Below, one piece after another: positions 1 through 5,396 of a stretch of DNA of 5,430 bases; positions within the stretch are counted from its first letter, which is position 1, and each line of letters opens with the position of its first letter. Under the pieces are notes generated by a model, which was given only the letters and a program-made list of their open reading frames with translations, had not been told where the DNA came from and searched no databases. Position numbers and translations under genes: made by a program. Source of the stretch: Rubrobacter sp. (lineage in GTDB: Bacteria; Actinomycetota; Rubrobacteria; Rubrobacterales; Rubrobacteraceae); the NCBI GenBank assembly GCA_019247245.1, contig JAFAPF010000230.1:1-5430 (forward strand), given 5' to 3'.

Positions 1-20
1 TGTCCTGTCCTTTTTTCATC

Positions 21-194
21 GCTTGTAACATGCACGATTCTGCATAGGTATCCATCGCTGTTACAACCTCGCTTCCCTACCGCCTAAAAACAGTGTTACA
101 AGCAGGGGTAAATCGTCCTTTTATGCAGGATACTGCAAGTGAATTTCTGGGAATTCAGAGTATCGGCAGCTAGTGCACCTTAGGCGTTACAAGC
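21..194. repeat. Gene-free left flank with repeated GTTACAAGC motif and small inverted repeats
   Basis: No gene is visible in 1-221. The 9-mer GTTACAAGC occurs at 95-103 and 186-194, and in inverted orientation at 21-29; a 7-of-9 version (GTTACAA) lies at 60-66. CGCCTAA at 81-87 and TTAGGCG at 180-186 form an inverted pair, each next to a GTTACAAGC copy. Small perfect inverted repeats occur at 30-45 (ATGCA/TGCAT), 124-137 (TGCAG/CTGCA), 140-157 (TGAATT/AATTCA) and 205-219 (AGCTC/GAGCT). The last one begins three bases past the reductase stop codon but has no T-run, so it is a poor terminator candidate. The motifs are seen directly; whether they bind a protein or mark an old element is unknown. 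Confidence 0.5.
161..190 (+). repeat. Dispersed 30-bp direct repeat, copy A
   Basis: It begins TATCGGCAGCT and ends CTTAGGCGTTAC, with seven variable bases between. The same arrangement with identical spacing recurs at 1352-1381, with about 25 of 30 positions equal. This copy lies just beyond the 3' end of the quinone reductase gene and runs into one of the GTTACAAGC motifs. Function is unknown; a dispersed intergenic repeat, a recombination footprint or a binding site are all possible. Confidence 0.55.
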
Positions 195-221
195 AATAGG
201 CGTAAGCTCATACAGAGCTCC

Positions 222-1205
222 CTAGTCTCGGCCAGCAGATAGCACTACTTTACCCGTGAGATGCCGTGCGCTCTGTTTTTCTAAAGCCTCGGCTGCCTGC
301 TCAAGAGGAAAGGTGTGCGAGGGTTGAGGTTTGAGAGCTCCTTCCCTGTACCATCCAAGCGTTTCGGCGGTAGCCTCTCGGACCGTCTCAGGCTCACGCC
401 TAAGATATCCGCCCCAGTCCATACCCATCACAGCGCAGTTCCTAATAAGCACCTGCACGGCAGGTACTTCTGGGATGTGGCCGCTGGCGAAGCCAATGAC
501 GAGGATAGTTCCCTCCCAAGCCACGCAGCGTATGGAAGCATCAAAGGCTTCTCCACCCACGGGGTCTAAGATGACGTCGGCCCCTTTGCCTTCGGTAAGC
601 TCTTCCACCCTATCGCGGATATCTTCATGTTCGTAGTCGATCGTATAGTCGGCACCGTGTTCGGAAGCGACCTTAAGACTCTCCTCGCTACTGCCAGTGC
701 CGATCACGGTAGCACCCAAGTGCTTGCCCACTTCTACAGCGGCGCGTCCTACGTTACCGCCAGCACCGTGTACCAAAAGCACATCCCCAGCTCCCAATCG
801 CGCCCTGTGGACCAGTGCGAGGTGGGCTGTGCCGTAGGCTAAGGGAAACGCAGCGGCGGTCTGGAAATCCATTCCTTGTCGGATCCTCAATACATTCGTC
901 GAAGGAGCTACGACTTGCTTGGCGTAGCCACCGTACGGCAGCACGGCCATCACCCGGTCACCTGGCTCTAAGCCTTCTACGCCGTCACCTACCTCAGCTA
1001 CCACACCAGAAACCTCGAAGCCGGGGCTGAAAGGCAAGGAGGGTTTAAACTGATACTGCCCAGCAATTAGCAGGGTATCGGCGAAATTCATGCCCGAAGC
1101 GTGCACCTCAATAAGTACCTCTCCGGCTGATAGCGGCTCCGCTTCGATCTCTTCGACTACAAGGGTTGAAGGCTCACCCCATTCCTTACAAAGCACGGCC
1201 TTCAT
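222..1205 (-). CDS. Zinc-independent NADPH:quinone oxidoreductase-like protein (MDR superfamily)
   Basis: This 327-residue protein has the usual length and order of a quinone-oxidoreductase-type medium-chain dehydrogenase/reductase. A GroES-like N-terminal domain holds NFAD at 40-43, PGFEVSGVV at 61-69 and PGDRV at 81-85. A Rossmann domain carries the nucleotide-binding loop HGAGGNVG at 146-153, followed by GADYTIDY near 185-192 and a C-terminal GKVVL. The catalytic and structural zinc-binding cysteine clusters of alcohol dehydrogenases are absent, as is usual for quinone or enone reductases. It is likely a cytosolic enzyme that uses NADPH to reduce quinones or activated alkenes; the true substrate cannot be read from sequence. 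The ATG at 1203-1205 is preceded by GGGAG at 1216-1220, ten bases upstream. A tandem 10-bp repeat lies about 80-110 bp upstream of the start and could regulate it. It stands alone, with a gap of about 240 bp or more on the upstream side. Confidence 0.94.
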   Translation of the reverse strand: MKAVLCKEWGEPSTLVVEEIEAEPLSAGEVLIEVHASGMNFADTLLIAGQYQFKPSLPFSPGFEVSGVVAEVGDGVEGLEPGDRVMAVLPYGGYAKQVVAPSTNVLRIRQGMDFQTAAAFPLAYGTAHLALVHRARLGAGDVLLVHGAGGNVGRAAVEVGKHLGATVIGTGSSEESLKVASEHGADYTIDYEHEDIRDRVEELTEGKGADVILDPVGGEAFDASIRCVAWEGTILVIGFASGHIPEVPAVQVLIRNCAVMGMDWGGYLRREPETVREATAETLGWYREGALKPQPSHTFPLEQAAEALEKQSARHLTGKVVLSAGRD

Positions 1206-1282
1206 AGCTCCGTCACTCCCTTCACCTACCCCGTATATTTTCTCCTAGGCGAGAAGCATAGCATGCGCACATAGGACACTAA

Positions 1283-1316
1283 TTCCGGTAATCTGTAGAA
1301 GTGGATTTCCGGTAAT
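1283..1316. promoter_or_regulatory. Tandem TTCCGGTAAT direct repeat upstream of the quinone reductase
   Basis: TTCCGGTAAT occurs exactly at 1283-1292 and 1307-1316, 24 bp start to start, so the copies lie roughly two helical turns apart on similar faces of the DNA. They are 78-111 bp upstream of the reductase ATG. This spacing is typical of paired operator half-sites for a dimeric or tandemly bound regulator, but no regulator gene is present in the window and no clear -35/-10 pair could be assigned. The repeat is seen directly; the operator role is inferred. Confidence 0.4.
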
Positions 1317-1351
1317 TTACTTTATAGGAAGCTCGGATTGAGAACAACTGT

Positions 1352-1381
1352 TATCGGCAGCTCAAGCCGCTTAGGCGTTAC
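1352..1381 (+). repeat. Dispersed 30-bp direct repeat, copy B
   Basis: Same orientation as the copy at 161-190. The first 11 bases (TATCGGCAGCT) and last 12 bases (CTTAGGCGTTAC) are identical, and the central seven differ at five positions. It is 147 bp upstream of the quinone reductase start, so the two copies bracket that gene. After the repeat the sequences diverge, with GTTACGAG here against GTTACAAG in copy A. Confidence 0.55.
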
Positions 1382-1397
1382 GAGAGGGTAGCAAAGG

Positions 1398-1448
1398 GCC
1401 GGGCTGCGGTAGTTGATATGCGAGGGACTTTGGCGTGAATAGCCCGGC
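1398..1448. repeat. 8-bp inverted repeat downstream of the peroxiredoxin
   Basis: GCCGGGCT at 1398-1405 is the exact reverse complement of AGCCCGGC at 1441-1448, with 35 bases between. The right arm is also locally palindromic (AGCC-C-GGCT, 1441-1449). On the minus strand it lies about 230 bp past the peroxiredoxin stop. It could help end that transcript, but the loop is long and there is no T-run, so a terminator is only a weak possibility. Apart from the doubtful small reading frame at 1448-1681, the 1206-1677 stretch shows only this, the dispersed repeat and the tandem repeat. Confidence 0.25.
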
Positions 1449-1681
1449 TATGAAAGACGCCCGTGACGATACAAAGCGTTGGAGAGGGAGTGGCCACTGA
1501 CGCATCCTTCTTTCCCTTCTGCTGTCTCCATGATAGTGAAGTAGCTGCGGGGGTGAGTTAAATAAGTTGCAAAGCTTGGGATAATTCTCAGTGCAACCAC
1601 CACAAAGAGCTTCCGAGAGAATACCTGTTGTCGAAACCTAGTCGAAGACGGCATCATTTTACGTTTCAAACAGGTCTTCAT
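1448..1681 (-). CDS. Doubtful small hypothetical reading frame
   Basis: A 77-codon frame whose ATG overlaps the peroxiredoxin stop in an ATGA arrangement (1678-1681), which is common for translationally coupled genes. That overlap is the only positive evidence. The product starts with a basic stretch (MKTCLKRK), has a short hydrophobic run near residues 24-31 (KLFVVVAL) and shows no family resemblance, domain or clear signal peptide. The Shine-Dalgarno region is weak. It is more likely non-coding sequence between the peroxiredoxin and the reductase than a true gene, and is listed because an automatic gene caller may favour the overlap. Confidence 0.2.
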   Translation of the reverse strand: MKTCLKRKMMPSSTRFRQQVFSRKLFVVVALRIIPSFATYLTHPRSYFTIMETAEGKEGCVSGHSLSNALYRHGRLS

Positions 1682-2250
1682 CTCAGCGGGTTCTGTGAAA
1701 GCCAGTATATGACCTCTTCCGCACTTTTATTTGGGGGAAATACAGGGTAGAAGACTTTCTCAATGAGTCCACCGTTGGCTATGAGTGTAAGTCTCTTTAG
1801 CAGGATCATGCCCTCTACCTCGAAGGCAGGCATCCCCAACGCATGGGCAAATCGTAGGTCCTGGTCGCTCAATAGCTCGAAGGGCAGATGTAACCGTTTG
1901 GCAGTCTCTTGCTGGTAATCAGTGTCTTGTGTGCTGAGGCCAAAGACACGTGTGTCTAAAGCTCGGAGTTCAGCATAGTGGTCTCGGAAAGTGCATGATT
2001 GCGGAGTACATCCCCTTGCTCCAGGAATCTCGTCCCATCCTTGCGGGAGGTTCCTATCAGGAGGCCCCGTCATCGGGTAGCAGTACACCACGGTTCGACC
2101 CTCAAGAACCGAGAGGTGCACCAAGTTGCCTGCCGTCGATGCTAATGGCACAGGCGGTAGATGCATCCCGGTTAGATGGTCAGCTGCCCCATCGTCTACT
2201 GGTATAGGCAGGTTCTCCGGTAGCTGGTGAATGTTAGCTTGGTCAGTCAT
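1678..2250 (-). CDS. BCP/PrxQ-type peroxiredoxin (AhpC/TSA redoxin domain)
   Basis: This 190-residue thioredoxin-fold peroxidase reduces hydrogen peroxide or organic hydroperoxides using thiol electrons. The active site is GCTPQSCTFRDHY at 80-92. By family analogy Cys81 is the peroxidatic residue and Cys86 five residues later the resolving one, the layout of BCP/PrxQ enzymes that form an intramolecular disulfide. Before it, VVYCYPMTG (54-62) is the beta strand that leads into the active site, and about twenty residues including GWDEIPGARG separate that strand from Cys81. That is longer than in E. coli BCP but typical of the redoxin subgroup with this motif. FGLSTQ (103-108) and LLSD (126-129) are further conserved elements, and KRLTLI plus VFYPVFPP form the C-terminal strands. 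There is no signal peptide, so it is probably cytosolic. Cys57 is an additional cysteine of unknown role. The ATG at 2248-2250 follows AGGAAG at 2258-2263 with seven-base spacing. Confidence 0.93.
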   Translation of the reverse strand: MTDQANIHQLPENLPIPVDDGAADHLTGMHLPPVPLASTAGNLVHLSVLEGRTVVYCYPMTGPPDRNLPQGWDEIPGARGCTPQSCTFRDHYAELRALDTRVFGLSTQDTDYQQETAKRLHLPFELLSDQDLRFAHALGMPAFEVEGMILLKRLTLIANGGLIEKVFYPVFPPNKSAEEVIYWLSQNPLR

Positions 2251-2313
2251 AACGCGTCTTCCTGTAGGAGTTCTGATTGTCCTACTATTTCATAACTCAT
2301 CGTGTTTCCAAAG

Positions 2314-2348
2314 TTTTGGTACGTTGATTTTGATATGAGTATTGGTAC
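2314..2348. promoter_or_regulatory. Direct repeat TTGGTAC upstream of the peroxiredoxin
   Basis: TTGGTAC occurs at 2316-2322 and 2342-2348, 26 bp start to start and about 65-100 bp upstream of the peroxiredoxin ATG. The extended forms TTTTGGTA and TATTGGTA loosely resemble the TTCCGGTA repeat in front of the quinone reductase, and the spacing is similar. This could be an operator pair, but seven-base repeats in AT-rich intergenic DNA may arise by chance. No convincing sigma-70 promoter was identified. Confidence 0.2.
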
Positions 2349-2395
2349 ATCACAGCAGGCATAAGTGGTGGGCTTTGAGAGGGGAGTTTGGGATG

Positions 2396-2572
2396 TATCA
2401 AAAAGGGTCCAGCTTGTTGAAAAAGTCGTTGTTGGAACAGTCAGTGGTCCAAAACAAGACCAAAACACCTAAAAATCCGAGCTAAGACCCTCCAAAGCCG
2501 GGATTTCAACCCCCTGAGTGGGATCAGAAAAGGGCATAAAGGAGTTTTTAACAGGCTGCACCGTTTTTGATA
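2396..2572. mobile_element. MITE-like element or IS remnant with ~31-bp terminal inverted repeats
   Basis: The left arm (2396-2427, from TATCAAAAAGGG to GAAAAAGTC) is the imperfect reverse complement of the right arm (2542-2572, from GAGTTTTTAACAG to TTTTTGATA). There are 27 identities over 31 aligned positions and one single-base gap. The segment CTTGTTGAAAAAGTC resembles the GTTGAAAAAG found at the ends of many bacterial insertion sequences. The interior is only about 114 bp and encodes no recognisable transposase, so the element would be non-autonomous or an internally deleted IS. The tips can also be read as TCAAAAA...TTTTTGA flanked by TA on both sides, compatible with a TA target duplication, but TA is part of the palindrome so this is ambiguous. 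It accounts for much of the gene-free 2251-2656 region. Confidence 0.5.
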
Positions 2573-2656
2573 TAGGACAAAGTGTCTGCGCTGAGACAAC
2601 CAATTCCGCTCTTAAGATCTTCTCGAAACCTAAGGACCAGAAAGTATGAGACAGGA

Positions 2657-2830
2657 CTATGTGAAGGTACTGGATACAGAGATGAGAGCGAACCACATAG
2701 CCATGGCCGCCACCGTAAACATCACCATGAACAGATTGATGAGAGCATCGCCCTTGCTTTCTTCAGCAGACCAGGACTTCCACGCGTCTAGCCAACCGTT
2801 CACTTCTACAACTATATACTCGAAGTTCAT
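2657..2830 (-). CDS. Small single-span membrane protein, unknown function
   Basis: The frame from the ATG at 2828-2830 gives 57 residues: an amphipathic N-terminal part rich in Trp and acidic residues (VNGWLDAWKSW at 10-20, then SAEESKGD) and one strongly hydrophobic segment at about 30-52 (LINLFMVMF, then AAMAMWFALI), ending in SSTFT. It looks like a single-pass protein with a short C-terminal tail. It follows the Nramp-type transporter on the same strand, 85 bp after its stop, and may be an accessory subunit. The start is uncertain. GAGGG abuts the ATG with no spacing, and the open frame extends to a GTG at 2879-2881 and a TTG at 2924-2926 that would overlap the transporter by 11 bp. The extension would cross two strong hairpins, which argues for the short form. 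I recognise no family. Confidence 0.45.
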   Translation of the reverse strand: MNFEYIVVEVNGWLDAWKSWSAEESKGDALINLFMVMFTVAAMAMWFALISVSSTFT

Positions 2831-2852
2831 CCCTCGTAGACCGTCCCTATGA

Positions 2853-2902
2853 GCGTGGGCGCGAACAGTATCGTCGCCCACGCAGGTATCTTCTTCACCT
2901 GC
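2853..2902 (-). promoter_or_regulatory. Two overlapping RNA hairpins between the transporter and small membrane gene
   Basis: In transcript order, GCAGGT (2902-2897) pairs with ACCTGC (2887-2882) around a nine-base loop. GCGTGGGCG (2883-2875) then pairs perfectly with CGCCCACGC (2861-2853), and an inner CGA/TCG pairing extends the stem to 12 bp with one bulged base. The two stems share bases 2882-2883, so they compete or stack. No T-run follows, so this is not a classical intrinsic terminator. It may trim, attenuate or stabilise the operon transcript, or control initiation of the small gene starting 23 bp further on. Confidence 0.45.
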
Positions 2903-2915
2903 CCAGCTTAGGACA

Positions 2916-4172
2916 TTAGGGCACAAACGTTGTGGCGATTAGCAGAATGGAGAGCAGGATTAGGGACACTATCGTAGCTCCAGCAATGAACTTGAAGATT
3001 GGGCCGTTAGCGTATTTGTCCATGATCTCTTCATTGTTAGTCAGCTTAAGCAAAAAGATGAGGATAGGGGTTAGGAGTATCGCGTTAACCGTCTGCGAGA
3101 AGAGTGCTACGGTGACTAAGGAAACGTTCAGGAGTACAACACCGCCACCGAAGATGATAAAGAACGCCAGAAGCCCGTAGAACCAGCGAGCTTCACTGAT
3201 AGACCGATCTATCCCGGCCTCGAACCCAAACCCTTCGCAGAGAATGTAGGCCGAGGACATAGGTAGGATCGCTGCCGAGAGCAACCCTGCGTTGAGCAGA
3301 CCCAGCCCGAACAGGACCTGGGCGAAGCGCCCCGCAAGAGGGCCCAGAGCGAGGGCTGCATCTTGCGCCTCGGAGACTTCCTGGCCGCTCACGAAGAGCG
3401 TCGCGGCACAGGCGATGATGATGAAGGCGGCTACCACGCCCATAAAAAGAGAGCCTATGTAGATGTCGGCTCGTTCGTGGTTCAGCCTCTCTGGGGAGAT
3501 ATGCTTGTCTACCACATAGGACTGAATAAAGAATTGTCCCCAAGGGGTTATCGTCGTGCCCACCGTCGCTATGAACGCTATGATGAAATCGGAGTTGTCG
3601 AACTGGAAGCTGGGGATAAGCGCACCCTGAAGCGCCGCTCCCCAATCGGGTTGAGCGAGCAACCCTGAGGCAATGTATGAGAGGTAGATCACGGAGAAAA
3701 CCAAGAAGATACGCTCCACCCGCTTGTAGTTGCCCCTAGTGACCAAGAAGAAGATGAGCAGCGCTGCTACAGGTATGGATATGTAGCGGGTAAGGCCAAA
3801 CAGCTCTAGTCCAGCTGCTATACCAGCAAACTCCATCACCGTCGTGCCAAGGTTTGCAAACAGTGTGGCCAGCAGGGCGAAGGCCGTCCACCTAACGCCG
3901 AAGCGCTCTCTGATGAGGGAAGCAAGCCCCTTACCAGTAGCAATCCCGGCCCTTGCCCCCATCTCTTGGGTGATCGCCAGGGCGAGCGTGACGAGGAGTA
4001 TGACCCACAGAAAGGAGTAGCCGAACTGGGCTCCGACCACTGAGTAGGTGGTGATGCCTCCGGGATCGTTGTCGGCGGCGGTCGCGATAAGCCCTGGCCC
4101 TAGCACCGCAAGCAGCGGCAGCAGGCGTCCTATTCGTGTCTTTAGGACAGCCAGCGGCCCTCTCGCCTCCAA
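2916..4172 (-). CDS. Nramp-family divalent metal transporter with variant metal-site motifs
   Basis: A 418-residue, highly hydrophobic integral membrane protein with the pattern and length of the Nramp/SLC11 family (about 11 helices, LeuT-like fold). Family marks are LGPGLIATAADNDPGG at 24-39 in helix 1, QFGYSFLW at 49-56, QEMGARAG at 69-76, MEFAGIAAGLELFG at 113-126, GTTITPW at 205-211 in helix 6 and NGPIFKF near the C-terminus. In classical Mn/Fe Nramps helix 1 reads DPGN and helix 6 reads A-T-V-M-P-H. Here Asn is Gly39, the helix-6 Ala is Thr206, the metal-binding Met is Thr209 and the His is Trp211. Loss of the thioether ligand suggests a preference for harder ions such as Mg2+, as described for Nramp-related Mg transporters, but the substrate is inferred. 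The start is TTG at 4170-4172, overlapping the preceding gene by 31 bp, with GGAGA almost touching it. No ATG or GTG lies before residue 23, so coupled translation is likely. Confidence 0.94.
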   Translation of the reverse strand: MEARGPLAVLKTRIGRLLPLLAVLGPGLIATAADNDPGGITTYSVVGAQFGYSFLWVILLVTLALAITQEMGARAGIATGKGLASLIRERFGVRWTAFALLATLFANLGTTVMEFAGIAAGLELFGLTRYISIPVAALLIFFLVTRGNYKRVERIFLVFSVIYLSYIASGLLAQPDWGAALQGALIPSFQFDNSDFIIAFIATVGTTITPWGQFFIQSYVVDKHISPERLNHERADIYIGSLFMGVVAAFIIIACAATLFVSGQEVSEAQDAALALGPLAGRFAQVLFGLGLLNAGLLSAAILPMSSAYILCEGFGFEAGIDRSISEARWFYGLLAFFIIFGGGVVLLNVSLVTVALFSQTVNAILLTPILIFLLKLTNNEEIMDKYANGPIFKFIAGATIVSLILLSILLIATTFVP

Positions 4173-5356
4173 TCTCCAGGACCCACGAGGTCTATGACAT
4201 CGTCTATAGTGACTATACCATTAAGCTTGTTCTCTTCATCGACCACGGGGATGGCTTTGAGGTTGTACTTCATGATCTTGCGTACGACTTCGTCCTGCTC
4301 TGTCTCGAGGGAGACGCACACCAGCTCTTGGCTCATGAACTCCCTTACCGGGGTTTCGGGGTTGGCCAGGATCAGGTCCCTTAGCGAGAAGACGCCTTCG
4401 AGGTGTTCCACTTCGTCTGTTATGTAGATGTAAAAGGAGTGCTCTTCTTCAGGGGGCGAACTCCTGAGTTTCTCGACCACCTCTCGGGCTGGCGTGTCCG
4501 GTCTAACCGAGATGTACTCGGGCGTCATGATCCCACCAGCCGACTCCTCCGGGTATGAGAGCAGTTCCCGTAGCTCTTGAGCCTCCGAACGCGGCAGATG
4601 GTCGAGTATCTCTTGGGTACGCTCTTGCGGGAGATCGGACAGGAGGTCCGCTGCGTCGTCTGGGTCCATCTCCTCCACGAGCTCGGACGCTTCCTCGTCA
4701 TCTAGGGAGTTCATTACCGAGACCTGCAGCTCGGGGCTCATCTCTTCTAGCGTATCGGCAGCCATCTCATCTGGGAGGGCCTCCAGCATGTCTAGGCGCT
4801 CCTCGGTAGAGAGGGAAGCGGCGATCTCGGCCAGGTCCGCAGGGTGCAGCCGACCCAAACTCTCTTTGCTCAGCTTGAGCCTTAAGTTGGGATCGCGCCA
4901 ATCCGTGAGGTTCACATCGCCCCACTTCACGCTAGGAGGCGGGTACCTACGAGCGATGGCATCAGCGAGACGCTTGAACCCCAGCCTCCGAATCAACGCG
5001 CTGGCAGAGATATCTACGCCTAAGACCTGAAGTTCACGGCCCGTACGAGCAAGCTGGATATCTTGAACCCGCACTACCTTGCGGCCCTCGAGGTCAACTA
5101 TCTGCTTGTCTAGGACGTTTCGAGACAGCAAGATATCCTCCTCTTGAAGGTGGGCTGTGGAGAGATCATCCTCCCTAGTAGAGAGGATGATCTGGGTAGC
5201 TTCGAAAGCCCTTACCTCCCTCCAGGAGACGTAGCGATGAGACTTACGGCCGGTACGCACCCTGATGAGAGAGATGTAAGGGTAGGGGAATGCGGGGCGG
5301 CCAGCAAGGTCGGATACTCGGCCCAGAGTCTTATTCTGGGAATCTATAACCGGCAA
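4142..5356 (-). CDS. PRC-barrel / MgtE N-domain / CBS-pair protein, probable regulator of the adjacent transporter
   Basis: A soluble protein of at least 404 residues. Residues 1-60 and 78-125 look like two PRC-barrel-type segments (VIDSQNKTLGRVSDL, then IVDLEGRKVVRVQDI). Residues about 165-270 form an MgtE intracellular N domain of short acidic helical repeats, including EEMDPDDAADLLSDLP at 228-243. The MgtE hinge LLSYPEESAGGIMTPEY (265-281) leads into CBS1 (about 277-335) and CBS2 (about 341-395, with AIPVVDEENKLNGIVTIDDV). In MgtE these cytoplasmic domains bind Mg2+ and gate the channel. Here the membrane domain is absent and the next gene, overlapping by 31 bp, is an Nramp-type transporter. 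A gating or sensing partner for that transporter is inferred. The TTG at 5354-5356 is the first conventional start. However, in-frame codons upstream (5357-5383) encode LYLSEVLN, which fits the N-terminus of this domain, so the real start is probably ATA or CTG near 5383-5386 behind a GGGGAG. Confidence 0.92.
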   Translation of the reverse strand: MPVIDSQNKTLGRVSDLAGRPAFPYPYISLIRVRTGRKSHRYVSWREVRAFEATQIILSTREDDLSTAHLQEEDILLSRNVLDKQIVDLEGRKVVRVQDIQLARTGRELQVLGVDISASALIRRLGFKRLADAIARRYPPPSVKWGDVNLTDWRDPNLRLKLSKESLGRLHPADLAEIAASLSTEERLDMLEALPDEMAADTLEEMSPELQVSVMNSLDDEEASELVEEMDPDDAADLLSDLPQERTQEILDHLPRSEAQELRELLSYPEESAGGIMTPEYISVRPDTPAREVVEKLRSSPPEEEHSFYIYITDEVEHLEGVFSLRDLILANPETPVREFMSQELVCVSLETEQDEVVRKIMKYNLKAIPVVDEENKLNGIVTIDDVIDLVGPGDWRREGRWLS

Positions 5357-5390
5357 GTTAAGGACTTCGCTAAGGTAAAGTATCAGGCGA

Positions 5391-5396
5391 CTCCCC
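5391..5396 (-). promoter_or_regulatory. Ribosome binding site pointing to a non-canonical upstream start
   Basis: GGGGAG on the minus strand lies seven bases before ATA (5381-5383) and four before CTG (5384-5386), both in frame with the PRC-barrel/MgtE-N/CBS protein. The TTG start at 5354-5356 is 34 bases away and lacks a good site of its own. An in-frame TGA at 5405-5407 closes the frame further upstream, so initiation must fall between 5404 and 5354. Confidence 0.45.

Noticed and set aside
81..194. Integron attC-like site suggested by the CGCCTAA/TTAGGCG inverted pair
   Set aside because: The required RYYYAAC and GTTRRRY core sites are not present in the right places, and there is no integrase or cassette structure.
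2247..2468. 73-codon minus-strand frame upstream of and overlapping the peroxiredoxin start (ATGA)
   Set aside because: It begins inside the inverted-repeat element, runs through its left arm, and gives a product of low-complexity Thr/Ser-rich text without any family resemblance. The overlap is probably chance.
2582..2656. Terminator for the metal operon at the 5-bp inverted repeat TGTCT/AGACA (2583-2598)
   Set aside because: The stem is short and there is no T-run on the minus strand after it; too weak to call.
2469..2696. 75-codon minus-strand frame across the right arm of the inverted-repeat element
   Set aside because: It overlaps the end of the small membrane gene and reads through the element; the product has no recognisable transposase motif or domain.
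3193..3645. 150-codon minus-strand frame inside the transporter gene
   Set aside because: It is a shadow in another frame of the Nramp-type gene, which has full-length family motifs; its Arg/Gly/Ser-rich product is typical of an out-of-frame reading.
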